Under the pieces are notes generated by a model. That model saw only the letters and a program-made list of their open reading frames with translations. It was not told the origin of the DNA and did no database searches. The position numbers and the translations under genes are program-made. From Ferrovibrio sp. (GTDB lineage Bacteria; Pseudomonadota; Alphaproteobacteria; Ferrovibrionales; Ferrovibrionaceae): DNA of 64,000 bases. Below are positions 26,975-36,986 of this stretch, in pieces. Within the stretch, counting starts at the first letter, position 1. Every line of letters starts with the position of its first letter. The stretch covers positions 1-64,000 of the forward strand of contig NZ_JAOZVR010000017.1 in the NCBI RefSeq assembly GCF_025869515.1, read 5' to 3'.

Positions 26975-28316
26975 TTTCGACCTTTTCGTGATCGGCGGCG
27001 GGTCCGGCGGCGTACGCGCCGGACGGATCGCCGGCGGCTACGGCGCGAAGGTGGCGGTGGCCGAGGAATACCGCTATGGCGGCACCTGCGTGATCCGCGG
27101 CTGCGTGCCGAAGAAGCTGCTGGTCTACGGCTCGCATTACGCCCATGATTTCGAGGATGCCGCCGGCTTCGGCTGGACGCTCGGCGAACCCAAGTTCGAT
27201 TGGGCGACCATGATCGCCAGCAAGGACAAGGAAATCGGCCGGCTGGAAAAGATTTACCGCAGCCTGTTCGAGAATGCCGGCGCCAGGACCTTCGACGGTC
27301 GCGCCACCCTGAAAGACGCCCATACCGTGCTGATCGGCAACAAGGCCGTGACAGCCGACAAGATCCTGATCGCCAGCGGCGGCCATCCGGTCAGGCCGGC
27401 GATTCCCGGCGCCGACCTGATGATCACCTCGAACGAGGCGTTTCATCTGAAGGAACAGCCGAAGCGCATCGTCATCGTCGGCGGTGGCTATATCGCACTG
27501 GAATTCGCCGGCATCTTCAACGGTTTCGGCTCCGCGGTGACGGTGCTGTATCGCGGCGAGCAGATCCTCCGCGGCTTCGATGAGGATATCCGCAGCCATC
27601 TGGCCGCCGAACTGGTCAAGACCGGCATCGATCTGCGGGTGAAGACCGATCTGACCAGGATCGAGAAGAAGGGCAACGCCCTCGTTGTACATCTGACCGA
27701 CGGCAGCAGCATGGAGGTGGATGCCGTGATGGCCGCCACCGGCCGCAAGCCGAATACCGACGGACTCGGCCTCGAAGCCATCGGGGTGAAAACCGATGCC
27801 GATGGCGCGGTGGTGGTGAACGAGTATTCGCGCAGCAGCGTGGAGAATATCTACGCCGTCGGCGACGTGACCAACCGCATCAACCTGACGCCGGTGGCGA
27901 TCCGCGAGGGCCACTGCTTTGCCGATACCGTGTTTGGCAACAAGCCGCGCTCGCCCGACCATGCCGATGTGCCGGCCGCCGTGTTCAGCCAGCCCCCCGT
28001 AGGCACGGTGGGCCTGAGCGAAACCGACGCGCGCAAAACATACGGCGAGGTGGATGTCTACCGCACCAGCTTCCGGCCGCTGAAGGCCACGGTATCGGGC
28101 CGCGACGAACGCGCGATGATGAAGCTGGTGGTGGATGCGAAAACCGACCGCGTGATCGGCGCCCATATGGTGGGCGCCGATGCCGGCGAAATCCTGCAGG
28201 GCATCGCCATCGCCATCAAGGCCGGCGCGACCAAGGCCGATTTCGACGCCACGGTGGGGATTCATCCGACGGCGGCGGAAGAATTCGTCACCATGCGCGA
28301 GAAGGTCAAACCCTGA
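26961..28316 (+). CDS. gor: Glutathione-disulfide reductase
   Basis: FAD-dependent NADPH oxidoreductase that keeps glutathione reduced. 451 residues. FAD-binding GGGSGGVRAGRIA, the redox disulfide in GGTCVIRGCVPKKL, the NADPH-binding IVGGGYIALEFAGIFNGFG, a second FAD block YAVGDVTNRINLTPVAI, and the C-terminal catalytic His-Glu in GIHPTAAEEFVTMR are all present. The ATG at 26961 follows GGAAGGA. Glutathione supply also serves maiA. cobU begins in the stop codon (TGATG). Confidence 0.95.
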   Translation: MSQYDFDLFVIGGGSGGVRAGRIAGGYGAKVAVAEEYRYGGTCVIRGCVPKKLLVYGSHYAHDFEDAAGFGWTLGEPKFDWATMIASKDKEIGRLEKIYRSLFENAGARTFDGRATLKDAHTVLIGNKAVTADKILIASGGHPVRPAIPGADLMITSNEAFHLKEQPKRIVIVGGGYIALEFAGIFNGFGSAVTVLYRGEQILRGFDEDIRSHLAAELVKTGIDLRVKTDLTRIEKKGNALVVHLTDGSSMEVDAVMAATGRKPNTDGLGLEAIGVKTDADGAVVVNEYSRSSVENIYAVGDVTNRINLTPVAIREGHCFADTVFGNKPRSPDHADVPAAVFSQPPVGTVGLSETDARKTYGEVDVYRTSFRPLKATVSGRDERAMMKLVVDAKTDRVIGAHMVGADAGEILQGIAIAIKAGATKADFDATVGIHPTAAEEFVTMREKVKP

Positions 28317-28846
28317 TGCAGGCCCGGCCGCGCGACGATGCCGGGATCACCCTGATCCTCGGCGGCGCGCGTTCGGGCAAGTCGCGGCTGGCGGAAACGC
28401 TGGCCGAGAAGCGGGATGGCCGCCTGGTTTATATCGCGACTGCCGAAGCCTGGGACGAGGAGATGCGCGCGCGCATCGCCGAACACAAGCTGCGCCGCGA
28501 CGACCGCTGGCACACTATCGAGGCGCCGGTTGCCGTGGCTGAAGTGCTGCAGGCGCTCCCGGCCGAGACAGGCGCCGTGCTGATCGACTGCCTGACCCTG
28601 TGGCTGTCCAACCTGATGCATGCCGGCCGCGACCTGGGTGCCGAGACCGCAGGCTTGCTGACGGCGCTCAACACTGCGCGCTTCCCCGTGCTGCTGGTGT
28701 CCAACGAGGTCGGCCTGGGCATCGTGCCGGAGAACAAACTGGCGCGCGACTTCCGAGATGCCCAGGGCCGGCTCAACCAGGCGGTGGCTGCCGCTGCCGA
28801 TCACGCGATTTTCATGGCCGCCGGCCTGCCGCTCGTGCTGAAGTAA
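28316..28846 (+). CDS. cobU: Adenosylcobinamide kinase/guanylyltransferase
   Basis: Phosphorylates adenosylcobinamide and then attaches GMP, preparing it for nucleotide-loop joining in cobalamin synthesis (CobP in aerobic nomenclature). 176 residues; P-loop [12 protein letters not shown] at 16-27, [23 protein letters not shown] and the [21 protein letters not shown] segment are diagnostic. It overlaps the gor stop by one base and is followed by cobQ 7 bp later. Confidence 0.95.
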   Translation: MQARPRDDAGITLILGGARSGKSRLAETLAEKRDGRLVYIATAEAWDEEMRARIAEHKLRRDDRWHTIEAPVAVAEVLQALPAETGAVLIDCLTLWLSNLMHAGRDLGAETAGLLTALNTARFPVLLVSNEVGLGIVPENKLARDFRDAQGRLNQAVAAAADHAIFMAAGLPLVLK

Positions 28847-28853
28847 GCGCGGC

Positions 28854-30314
28854 ATGACACTCGCGCGCAGCCTGATGTTTCAGGGTACCGGCTCCGATGT
28901 CGGCAAGTCGGTCCTCTGCGCGGGCGTGATCCGCGCCCTGGTGCGGCGCGGCCATCGGGTGCTGCCGTTCAAGCCGCAGAACATGTCGAACAATGCCGCC
29001 GTCACCGCCGATGGCGGCGAGATCGGCCGCGCCCAGGCACTGCAGGCGCGTGCCGCCGGGGTGGCGACCAGCGTGCATATGAATCCCGTGCTGCTGAAGC
29101 CGCAGGGCGACCGCACCAGCCAGATCGTGGTGCAGGGCAAAATCTATGCGCAATGCGATGCGCGCGGCTATCTGGCGAAGAAGGCCGAGCTGTGGCCCTT
29201 CGTCGCCGAGAGTTTCGGCAAGCTGAAGGCCGAGGCCGATTTCGTCATCGTCGAAGGGGCGGGCTCGCCGGCCGAGGTCAACCTGCGTGCCAACGACATT
29301 GCCAATATGGGTTTCGCCAGCCGGGCTGATGTGCCCGTCGTGCTGGTCGGCGATATCGACCGCGGCGGCGTGATCGCCTCGCTGGTTGGCACGGCGGCGC
29401 TGCTGGAACCGGAAGAGCTGGCGCTGGTCTGCGGCTATGTGATCAACAAGTTCCGTGGCGATCCGACGCTGTTCGAGGATGGCCTGCGGGTGATCTCCCA
29501 GCGCACCGGCTGGCGCAGCTTCGGCGTGCTGCCGCATCTGCCGGAGGTGGCGCGGCTGCCGGCCGAAGATGCGCTCGGTCTCGACAAGCCGAATACCAGC
29601 AGTGGTGAAATCGTCATCGCCGTGCCGCGTCTGGCCCATATCGCCAATTTCGACGATTTCGATCCGCTGCGGCAGGACACCCATGTGCGGCTGGTCTTCG
29701 TCAATCCGGGGCAGCCGCTGCCGGCCGAGGCCGCGCTGGTGATCCTGCCGGGCTCGAAGGCCACCATCGCCGATCTGAGATTCTTCTGCGCCCAGGGCTG
29801 GGATGTCGATCTGGCCGCGCATCTGCGGCGCGGCGGCCGCGTGCTCGGCATCTGCGGCGGTTATCAGATGCTCGGCCGCAGCATCAGCGACCCCAGCGGT
29901 ATCGAAGGTCCGGCCGAGGCGGTCGAGGGTCTCGGACTGCTGGCGGTCGATACCGTACTGACCAAGGCCAAGACCCTGACCGAGGTGCAGGGTTTCGAGC
30001 GCTTCACCGGCGAGGCTGTGCGCGGCTACGAGATGCATGTCGGCAGCACGGCAGGCAACGATGCGGCGCGACCGTTCCTGCGCCTGCAGGGCCGGCATGA
30101 CGGTGCGGTGTCGGAAGACGGCCGCGTGGCGGGCTGCTACCTGCACGGCCTGTTCGCGGCCGATGCGTTCCGTGCGGCGTTTCTTTCGCAGCTCAGCGGC
30201 CGGGATATCGCCGCCGGCAGTTACGAGGCCGGCGTGGACGACGCGCTGGATGCGCTCGCCGCCGCCATCGAGCGGCATCTCGATATCGACGCCCTGATCA
30301 AAGCAGCGCGATAG
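28854..30314 (+). CDS. cobQ: Cobyric acid synthase
   Basis: ATP- and glutamine-dependent amidation of four carboxylates on adenosylcobyrinic acid a,c-diamide. 486 residues. N-terminal P-loop-like [17 protein letters not shown] and [12 protein letters not shown]; then [12 protein letters not shown], and the C-terminal glutamine amidotransferase domain with nucleophile Cys in [10 protein letters not shown] and a His in GCYLHGLF. The 3' end overlaps cobD on the other strand by 17 bp. Confidence 0.96.
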   Translation: MTLARSLMFQGTGSDVGKSVLCAGVIRALVRRGHRVLPFKPQNMSNNAAVTADGGEIGRAQALQARAAGVATSVHMNPVLLKPQGDRTSQIVVQGKIYAQCDARGYLAKKAELWPFVAESFGKLKAEADFVIVEGAGSPAEVNLRANDIANMGFASRADVPVVLVGDIDRGGVIASLVGTAALLEPEELALVCGYVINKFRGDPTLFEDGLRVISQRTGWRSFGVLPHLPEVARLPAEDALGLDKPNTSSGEIVIAVPRLAHIANFDDFDPLRQDTHVRLVFVNPGQPLPAEAALVILPGSKATIADLRFFCAQGWDVDLAAHLRRGGRVLGICGGYQMLGRSISDPSGIEGPAEAVEGLGLLAVDTVLTKAKTLTEVQGFERFTGEAVRGYEMHVGSTAGNDAARPFLRLQGRHDGAVSEDGRVAGCYLHGLFAADAFRAAFLSQLSGRDIAAGSYEAGVDDALDALAAAIERHLDIDALIKAAR

Positions 30315-31317
30315 CCCCGAGCAGTGCAGCACCGGACAGCAGCAGTCCGGCGACGGCATAAAGTTTCAGCGCGCGGCGGATATCGGTGGCGGTTGCTTCG
30401 CTGCGGCCATCGCCCATCCAGTGATCCTCGACCCAGCCTTCGGCATAGCGGCGCGGCCCGGCCAGCCGCAGCCCGAGCGCACCGGCCATGGCGGCTTCGG
30501 GCCAGCCGGCATTGGGCGAGCGATGCCTGCCGGCATCGCGTTCGACCGCCGCGAAAGCAGCGCCGGCGGACGCACCGGGCAGGACTGCTGCGGCCAGCAC
30601 CAGCAGCAGGGCCGAGAGCCGCGAAGCGGGCAGGTTGACCAGGTCGTCGAGCCGCGCCGCCGCCCAGCCGAAGGCGCGATAGCGATCCGACTTGTGGCCG
30701 ATCATGCTGTCGGCGGTGTTGATCGCCTTGTAGAGCGCGATGCCGGGCAGGCCGCCGATGGCGAGCCAGAAGGCCGGCGCCACCACGCCGTCGGAAAAAT
30801 TCTCGGCCAGGCTTTCGATCGCGGCACGGCTGACCCCGGCCTCGTCCAGGCTTTCGGGGTCGCGGCCGACGATCATCGCCACCGCCTCGCGGCCGCCCAC
30901 GATGCCGCCGTCTTCCAGGCCGCGCGCCACGGCGACCACATGATCCCACAGGCTGCGCTGCGCCAGCAGGCTGGCGGCGAACACGGCCTCCACGATCCAG
31001 CTGTCGCCCGGCAGCAGGACGGCGAGCCAGTGCCGCACTAGGCTGGCGGCATACCACACCGCCAGCAGCAGCAGGGCCAGCGCCAGCAGGCCGGTGAGAC
31101 GGCGCCACAGATCGCTCCAGGCCGGTCTGTTGAGATGACGTTCCAGCAGGCCGATCAGCGCGCCGATCCACACCACCGGATGGCGGATCGCGCGATAGAG
31201 CGGCGCGGGCCAGCCGAGCAGGGCTTCGATGCCGAGCGCGACGACAAGGAGCCAGAGGTTGATCGCAGCCGGGTACACCGTAAGATCGCCGCCCATGACA
31301 GAGGATGATTCCACCAT
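30298..31317 (-). CDS. cobD: Adenosylcobinamide-phosphate synthase (CobD/CbiB)
   Basis: A membrane enzyme joining aminopropanol phosphate, or its precursor, to adenosylcobyric acid. Up to 339 residues with several hydrophobic helices; family blocks [56 protein letters not shown] in part, and [13 protein letters not shown]. The ATG at 31317 is the longest start; the ATG at 31296 would avoid overlap with the divergent cobC gene and is equally plausible. Names differ by convention (CbiB in the anaerobic pathway). Confidence 0.92.
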   Translation of the reverse strand: MVESSSVMGGDLTVYPAAINLWLLVVALGIEALLGWPAPLYRAIRHPVVWIGALIGLLERHLNRPAWSDLWRRLTGLLALALLLLAVWYAASLVRHWLAVLLPGDSWIVEAVFAASLLAQRSLWDHVVAVARGLEDGGIVGGREAVAMIVGRDPESLDEAGVSRAAIESLAENFSDGVVAPAFWLAIGGLPGIALYKAINTADSMIGHKSDRYRAFGWAAARLDDLVNLPASRLSALLLVLAAAVLPGASAGAAFAAVERDAGRHRSPNAGWPEAAMAGALGLRLAGPRRYAEGWVEDHWMGDGRSEATATDIRRALKLYAVAGLLLSGAALLGAIALL

Positions 31318-32368
31318 GGCGGCGGCAGCACCGGCCAGTCAACTGGTCCATGGGCAACCGGCGCCGTCCATCGTTGCCCATGGCGGCGATCTGAGCGGTC
31401 TGCGCGCGGCGCCCGGTGCCTATGCGGGCGACTGGCTCGATCTCAGCACCGGCATCAATCCGTTTCCCTGGCCGTTGCCGGACCTGCCGGCCGAGGCATG
31501 GACCCGGCTGCCGGGCGCCGACGGGATGGCGGCGCTGCTGGATGCCGCACGACAGGCCTATGGCGTGCCGGCCGCGGCCGGCATCGTCGCCGCGCCGGGC
31601 ACCCAGGCGATCATCCAGCTGCTGCCTTTCCTGTTCCCAACCTCACGCATTGCCATCCTCGGCCCCACCTATGCCGAACATGCCCATGTCTGGCGGCAGG
31701 CCGGGCATGACGTGCGCGAGATCGACGGCGTACCGGGCAGCCTGAAGGACATCGACGTGCTGCTGACGGTCAATCCGAACAATCCGGATGGCCGCGCGCT
31801 CGGCCTGCCGCTGCTGCATCGCTGGCATGCCGAACTGTCGTCGCGTGGCGGCTGGCTGATCCTGGACGAGGCTTTTGCCGATGTGGCGCCGGAGGTTTCG
31901 CTTTGCGCCCAGGCCGGTACACCGGGCCTGGTGATCCTGCGCAGCTTCGGCAAGTTCTTCGGCCTGGCCGGACTGCGACTCGGTTTCATGCTGGCGCCGG
32001 CTGAGATGACAGGGACTGTCAGCGTCGCTCAGGGCCCCTGGGCGGTGAGCGGCCCGGCGCTAGAGATCGGTGCGGCGGCGCTGAAGGATGCTGCATGGCA
32101 GGCGCAGATGCGCGACGAGCTGCGCATGCGCAGCAGGCGGTTCGACCAGGGCATGCGCGAGCGCGGCATCCATGTACTGGGCGGCACGGCGCTGTTCCGG
32201 CTCGCCAAGGTCAGCGATGCCGCCGGTTTTGCGCAGGCCTTGCGCGGCCAGGGCATCCATGTGCGGATTTTCGAGAAACAACCGCAGTGGATGCGCTTCG
32301 GCCTGCCGGTCGACGAGGCGGAATTCTGGCGCCGCCTCGATCTGGTGCTGCAGGATTTCAGGCTTTAG
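31295..32368 (+). CDS. cobC: Threonine-phosphate decarboxylase (CobC-type)
   Basis: PLP enzyme producing aminopropanol phosphate for the cobalamin lower loop. About 357 residues of the class I/II aminotransferase fold: GDWLDLSTGINPFPWP, NPNNPDGRALGLP, the DEAFADV turn, and the PLP lysine in LRSFGKFFGLAGLRLGF. The start is either the ATG at 31295 or 31316 (MAAAAPAS); both fall near the divergent cobD starts. Its product is used by CobD, so the divergent pair is functionally linked. Confidence 0.92.
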   Translation: MTEDDSTMAAAAPASQLVHGQPAPSIVAHGGDLSGLRAAPGAYAGDWLDLSTGINPFPWPLPDLPAEAWTRLPGADGMAALLDAARQAYGVPAAAGIVAAPGTQAIIQLLPFLFPTSRIAILGPTYAEHAHVWRQAGHDVREIDGVPGSLKDIDVLLTVNPNNPDGRALGLPLLHRWHAELSSRGGWLILDEAFADVAPEVSLCAQAGTPGLVILRSFGKFFGLAGLRLGFMLAPAEMTGTVSVAQGPWAVSGPALEIGAAALKDAAWQAQMRDELRMRSRRFDQGMRERGIHVLGGTALFRLAKVSDAAGFAQALRGQGIHVRIFEKQPQWMRFGLPVDEAEFWRRLDLVLQDFRL

Positions 32369-32379
32369 TGCAGGCGGCG

Positions 32380-33270
32380 TCACGCCACCGAACGGGCCTT
32401 GCTTCTTGCCGTCTCAATGTCGCGCACCGGCGGCAGGCCGTATAGGCGGCCGTATTCCCGAGTGAACTGCGACACGCTTTCATAACCGACCGCGAAGGCC
32501 GCGCTGCTGACGGGCATATTTTCCGACAGCATCAGCCGGCGGGCTTCGATCAGGCGCAACTGCTTCTGGAACTGTAGCGGCGAGAGAGACGTCACGGTGC
32601 GGAAATGCTGGTGGAATGAGGAGGGACTCATTCCGGCCATGGCGGCCAGGCGCTCGACCGGAATCCGCTGGGAAAAATCGGCGCGCAGCACGGCGACGGC
32701 GCGGGCGATGCGCTGCACATGGCCGTCCGGCCAGCCAAGCCGCCGGATCGCCATGCCATGCCGGCCGGTCAGCAACCAGTAATGCATCTCGCGCAGAAGC
32801 TGCGTGCCCAGCACCGGCAGCGAAGCCGGACGTTCGAGTAGCCGCATCAACCGCAGTGCCGCATCGGCCACTTCGGAATCGGTCGGCTCGACCCGCACCG
32901 GCGCGGGATCGGCCACATGCGCAGCCTTCATCGCCACCGCCAGATCGGTAATGATCGTCAGGTCAAGTTCCAGCACCAGCGAGATATAGGGTGCGGCGAT
33001 GCTGGCCCGCGTGATCTGGCTCACCGTCGGCACATCTGCCGTGATCAGCAGGCTGTCGCCGGCGGAGAAGGGAAAGCCCTGCATCCCCATCGTCACATGC
33101 TTGCTGCCCTGCAGGACCAGACAGACGAGTGGCTGCGAGATCGCGTAGACGAGATCGCTGGACGCAGTGGCGCGTACGAGGAAGAGGCCGGGGATCGGCG
33201 TTTGCGCGATCCCGTTCGCATCTGCCTGGGCTTCGGTATAGCGGCGCGCCGTATCGAGCAGCGTGGTCAT
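32380..33270 (-). CDS. AraC-family transcriptional regulator
   Basis: A 296-residue regulator. An N-terminal cupin-like ligand domain (about 20-190; LFLVRATASSDLVYAISQPLVCLVLQGSK in part) matches the AraC_N type found with aldehyde or xenobiotic reductase genes. Two helix-turn-helix units follow (about 205-285: VERLAAMAGMSPSSFHQHFR and VSSAAFAVGYESVSQFTREY). Convergent with cobC (11 bp) and divergent from an SDR gene that it probably controls. Confidence 0.9.
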   Translation of the reverse strand: MTTLLDTARRYTEAQADANGIAQTPIPGLFLVRATASSDLVYAISQPLVCLVLQGSKHVTMGMQGFPFSAGDSLLITADVPTVSQITRASIAAPYISLVLELDLTIITDLAVAMKAAHVADPAPVRVEPTDSEVADAALRLMRLLERPASLPVLGTQLLREMHYWLLTGRHGMAIRRLGWPDGHVQRIARAVAVLRADFSQRIPVERLAAMAGMSPSSFHQHFRTVTSLSPLQFQKQLRLIEARRLMLSENMPVSSAAFAVGYESVSQFTREYGRLYGLPPVRDIETARSKARSVA

Positions 33271-33405
33271 GCAGCAAGCCTAGCCGGTCTCCGGCCGGCC
33301 TGCACCGGATTTTGGAGGATTAGGCAAGGAACGCCGAGCTTCTGGCAACAAAGCCCGGTATTCCGGCCCGATATTCGGTTCGTCACCCCCACCAGGAGAT
33401 GGACC

Positions 33406-34161
33406 ATGAGCAAGATCACCCTCGTCACCGGCGCCAGTCGCGGCCTTGGCCGCAACACCGCGCTCAGCATTGCCCGCCGCGGCGGCGATGTCATCCTGAC
33501 CTATCAAAGCCGGAGTGCGGAGGCCGAAGCCGTCGTTGCCGAGATTCAGGCGCTGGGCCGCATGGCCGCCGCCTTCCAGCTCGACAGCGGCGATGTCAGC
33601 GGCTTCGCACCCTTCGCCGAACGGCTGCGCAAGGCCCTGCGCGAAACCTGGGGGCGGCAGAGCTTCGACCATCTGGTGAACAATGCCGGCCATGGCGACT
33701 ATGCACTGATCAGCGACACCACCGAGGCGCAGTTCGACGGCCTGATGAACGTTCATTTCAAGGGTGTCTATTTCCTGACGCAGGCTTTGCTGCCGCTGAT
33801 CGCCGATGGCGGCCGCATCGTCAACCTATCGTCGGGCCTTACCCGCGTTTCGTATCCCGGCTATGCCGCCTATGCAGCGATGAAGGGTGCGGTCGAGGTA
33901 CTCAGCGTCTACATGGCGAAGGAGCTGGGCGCGCGAGGCATTGCGGTCAATACCGTCGCGCCGGGCGCTATCGAGACCGATTTCGGCGGCGGTGCAGTGC
34001 GCGACAACCCGGAAATCAACAAAATCTTCGCCGAGATGACTGCGCTGGGTCGCGCTGGCCTGCCGGATGATATCGGCCCGATGATCGCCAGCCTGCTGTC
34101 CGAAGACAATCGCTGGATCAATGCCCAGCGGATCGAAGTTTCCGGTGGCCAGGCCATCTGA
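33406..34161 (+). CDS. Short-chain dehydrogenase/reductase
   Basis: A 251-residue NAD(P)-dependent oxidoreductase: TGASRGLGRN cofactor loop, NNAGHG, catalytic Ser in VNLSSGLTR and the YAAYAAMKG YxxxK motif (Tyr/Lys present). The ATG at 33406 follows AGGAGA. It is read divergently from the AraC regulator across a 135-bp gap, a common arrangement where the regulator senses the substrate of the reductase. Substrate unknown; 3-oxoacyl-ACP-reductase-like by similarity only. Confidence 0.88.
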   Translation: MSKITLVTGASRGLGRNTALSIARRGGDVILTYQSRSAEAEAVVAEIQALGRMAAAFQLDSGDVSGFAPFAERLRKALRETWGRQSFDHLVNNAGHGDYALISDTTEAQFDGLMNVHFKGVYFLTQALLPLIADGGRIVNLSSGLTRVSYPGYAAYAAMKGAVEVLSVYMAKELGARGIAVNTVAPGAIETDFGGGAVRDNPEINKIFAEMTALGRAGLPDDIGPMIASLLSEDNRWINAQRIEVSGGQAI

Positions 34162-34240
34162 AGGCGATGGCGGATCGGGTGGGTGTCGGCGGAGGCGTCT
34201 CTGCCGGCATCTCGTCCACCTCGGCCAGGCGCGGCCCTGT

Positions 34241-35029
34241 TCAGCGTCTGCCGGTCAGGCTGCGTTTGTAGAGCAGGCTGGCGGCGATGACGAAGACGCT
34301 GACCAGCGCGATCAGCAAAGTGGAGATCGCATTGATCTCGGGCGAGATGCCGAGCCGCACCGCGCTGTAGACCCGCACGGGTAATGTCGTGGCACCCGGG
34401 CCATTGACGAAGGAGGCCAGCACCACGTCGTCGAGCGACAGCGTAAATGCCAGCAGCCAGCCGGCCGCCAGCGCCGGTGTCAGCGCCGGCACCGTGACCA
34501 GCATAAAGGCCTGCACCGGCCCGGCGCCGAGATCGCGCGCGGCGGCTTCGAGATCGGGATCGAGGCCGACCAGCTTGGCCTGCACGATCACCAGCACGAA
34601 GGCGGCGCCGAACGTGGCATGCACGATCATCACCGTGGCCAGGCCGCGTTCGATATCCAGCGAGACGAACAGCAGCAATGTGGCGACGCCGAGAATCACC
34701 TCGGGCAGCACCATCGGCGCCAGCATCAGGCCGGCAAAGACCTGCCTGCCGGGAAAACGGCCGAGCCGGGTCAGCGCCAGTGCCCCCAGGGTTCCCAATA
34801 AAGTTGCAAGCGTGGCCGCCACGGCGCCGATCTGCAGTGAATGCCATGCCGCCTCCAGATAGGCCGGGCTGGAGAACAGCACGCCGTACCAGTGCAGCGA
34901 AAAGCCGCCCCAGACCGTGACCAGTTTCGAGGCGTTGAAGGAGAACACCACCACCAGCAGGATCGGCAGGTAGAGGAAGGCGAGGCCGAAGCCCAGTGCA
35001 GCCAGATTGAGCGGGCTGAATCTGTTCAT
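34241..35029 (-). CDS. potI: Polyamine ABC transporter permease PotI
   Basis: Inner-membrane permease of a putrescine/spermidine importer, 262 residues, about six hydrophobic segments. The EAA coupling loop reads EAARDLGAGPVQAFMLVTVPALTPAL, and SLDDVVLASFVNGPGATTLPVRVYSAVR is typical of PotI/PotC. Its ATG overlaps the potH stop (ATGA). Last gene of potFGHI. Confidence 0.92.
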   Translation of the reverse strand: MNRFSPLNLAALGFGLAFLYLPILLVVVFSFNASKLVTVWGGFSLHWYGVLFSSPAYLEAAWHSLQIGAVAATLATLLGTLGALALTRLGRFPGRQVFAGLMLAPMVLPEVILGVATLLLFVSLDIERGLATVMIVHATFGAAFVLVIVQAKLVGLDPDLEAAARDLGAGPVQAFMLVTVPALTPALAAGWLLAFTLSLDDVVLASFVNGPGATTLPVRVYSAVRLGISPEINAISTLLIALVSVFVIAASLLYKRSLTGRR

Positions 35030-35889
35030 CGCGCCGCCCTGCCGAGTTCGAGCCGCTGCAGCGTCATCGCCGGCACCAGCAGCAGCAGTGTCAGCAGCAC
35101 CGCCAGCGCGCTGGCCATCGGCCAGTCGCGGTTGGAGAAGAATTCGGTCCACAGGGTCTGGCCCAGCATCACGGTGGCCGAGCCGCCGAGCAGATCGGGG
35201 ATGACGAATTCGCCGACCATCGGGATGAACACCATCAGCCCGGCGGCGAGAATGCCGGGCCGCGCCAGCGGCACGGTGACCAGCCAGAAGGCTTTCATCG
35301 GCGTGGCGCCGAGATCGATGGCGGCCTCGGTGAGTTTCGGCGACTGCCCGGCGAGGCTGGCATAGATCGGCAGGATGGCGAACGGCAGGTAGCTGTAGGT
35401 CATGCCGAGCACGACGCCGAAGCCGGTATTCACCAGCACCAGCGGCGTGTCGATGATGCCGAGGCCGAGCAGGGCGGCATTGATCAGGCCCTCGGGCTTG
35501 AGCAGCGCGATCCAGGCATAGACGCGGATCAGGAATGAGGTCCAGAAGGGCAGGATGATGAGGGTGAGCAGCAGCGGCTGCCAGCCCTTCGGCGCCCGCG
35601 TCACCGCGCGCGCAATGGCGAGGCCGAGGACCAGGCAGCACAGCGTCGCCAGCCCGGCGAACAGCAGGCTGTTGCCGAGCGCGCGCAGGTACAGCGCATC
35701 CTCCAGCAGCAGGCTGTAATTGCCCATCTGCGCCGCCAGCGCGCCGTCGCGGAACAGAGGCGTGAACGGCGGCTGGGCCAGCTGGGCTTCGGCGAAGCTG
35801 ATTTTCAGGATCAGCAGCAGCGGCACCACGACGAACACCGCGGTCCACAGCAGCGGCAAGGCGAGCAGACCGAGGCGTCGCGGTGTCAT
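35026..35889 (-). CDS. potH: Polyamine ABC transporter permease PotH
   Basis: Partner permease, 287 residues, starting with a membrane helix (LGLLALPLLWTAVFVVVPLLLI). It contains LPFWTSFLIRVYAWIALL and the coupling loop EAAIDLGATPMKAFWLVTVPLARPG, with FIPMVGEFVIPDLLGG as in PotH/PotB. Overlaps potG by 4 bp and potI by 4 bp. Confidence 0.92.
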   Translation of the reverse strand: MTPRRLGLLALPLLWTAVFVVVPLLLILKISFAEAQLAQPPFTPLFRDGALAAQMGNYSLLLEDALYLRALGNSLLFAGLATLCCLVLGLAIARAVTRAPKGWQPLLLTLIILPFWTSFLIRVYAWIALLKPEGLINAALLGLGIIDTPLVLVNTGFGVVLGMTYSYLPFAILPIYASLAGQSPKLTEAAIDLGATPMKAFWLVTVPLARPGILAAGLMVFIPMVGEFVIPDLLGGSATVMLGQTLWTEFFSNRDWPMASALAVLLTLLLLVPAMTLQRLELGRAAR

Positions 35890-36983
35890 GCCTCTTCGGC
35901 CCGCAGCGGCACCAGCGCGTCGGCGTCCCAGCTGAGCCAGACCGGCTGATCGAGTTCCAGCAACGGCTCATGCAGGGCATTGAGCTGCGAGGCCTTCAGC
36001 ACCTGACCGTCGTCCAGCCGAACGGAAATCCCCGTCATGTCTCCGATATAGTCGATATCGGTGATGATGCCGCTGGCGGTGTTCGGACCGGGTACCCAAT
36101 GAGGAGCCGGGGGATCGCGCGAAATCTCGATCTGCTCCAGCCGCAGCGCCAGTTCCTGCCGGCCACCGCGGGTCGGCCGGTCGGCATCGGCGCTGTAATG
36201 CAGCAGCAGGGTGCCGCTGCGTGCCGCCACCAGCCCGCCGATGCCGCTTTCGACGGCGGCATTGAACAGGTTGGTCTCGCACATCAGGCTGGCGACGAAG
36301 CGATCGACCGGCCGGTCGTAGACGCGGCGCGGCGCATCCAGCTGGCGGAAGCGGCCGCGATTCATCACCGCGATGCGGTCGGCCAGCGCCATGGCCTCGT
36401 CGTTGTCATGGGTCACGAAGACGAAGGCGATGCCGGTCTGGCGGTTCAGCCTGCGCAGTTCGGCCTGGGTCTGCTGGCGCAGGCGCTTGTCCAGCGCGCC
36501 GAGCGGCTCGTCGAGCAGCAGCAGGCGCGGCCGTTTCACCAGCGCGCGGGCCAGCGCCACGCGCTGCTGCTGGCCGCCCGAAAGCTGATGCGGCTTGCGC
36601 GCGGCAAAGTCGGCAATCTCCAGCATCGCCATCGCCTCGCTGGTGCGGCTGGCGATCTCGGCCGTGGCCAGGCCCTCGCGGCGCAGGCCGAAGGCGATGT
36701 TGTCGCGCACGTTCAAGTGCGGGAACAGCGCATAGGACTGGAACATCATGTTGACCGGTCGCCGGTGCGACGGCAGCGCTGTGATGTCGCGTCCATCCAG
36801 CAGGATGCGGCCGCTGTCGGGTGCCTCCAGTCCGGCGATCAGGCGCAGCAGGGTGGATTTGCCGCAGCCGGACGGACCGAGCAGGACAAGCGATTCACCA
36901 TCCTCGACGCTGAGATCGAGAGTGTCGACCGCGGGTTCGGCGCCATAGGATTTGCTGACGCCGCTCAGCTGCAGCAATGGCAC
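35886..36983 (-). CDS. potG: Polyamine ABC transporter ATP-binding protein PotG
   Basis: A 365-residue ATPase powering the importer. Walker A GPSGCGKST (about 37-45), Q-loop MFQSYALFPHLNV, signature LSGGQQQR, Walker B LLLLDEPLGALD and the switch His in VTHDNDEA. The C-terminal 110 residues form a TOBE regulatory domain. Lies between potF and potH with 3-4 bp junctions. Confidence 0.94.
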   Translation of the reverse strand: MPLLQLSGVSKSYGAEPAVDTLDLSVEDGESLVLLGPSGCGKSTLLRLIAGLEAPDSGRILLDGRDITALPSHRRPVNMMFQSYALFPHLNVRDNIAFGLRREGLATAEIASRTSEAMAMLEIADFAARKPHQLSGGQQQRVALARALVKRPRLLLLDEPLGALDKRLRQQTQAELRRLNRQTGIAFVFVTHDNDEAMALADRIAVMNRGRFRQLDAPRRVYDRPVDRFVASLMCETNLFNAAVESGIGGLVAARSGTLLLHYSADADRPTRGGRQELALRLEQIEISRDPPAPHWVPGPNTASGIITDIDYIGDMTGISVRLDDGQVLKASQLNALHEPLLELDQPVWLSWDADALVPLRAEEA

Positions 36984-36986
36984 GAT

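Noticed and set aside
26313-28265. 650-codon minus-strand frame over the phosphatase and gor genes
   Set aside because: Antisense to a textbook glutathione reductase, with typical shadow composition.
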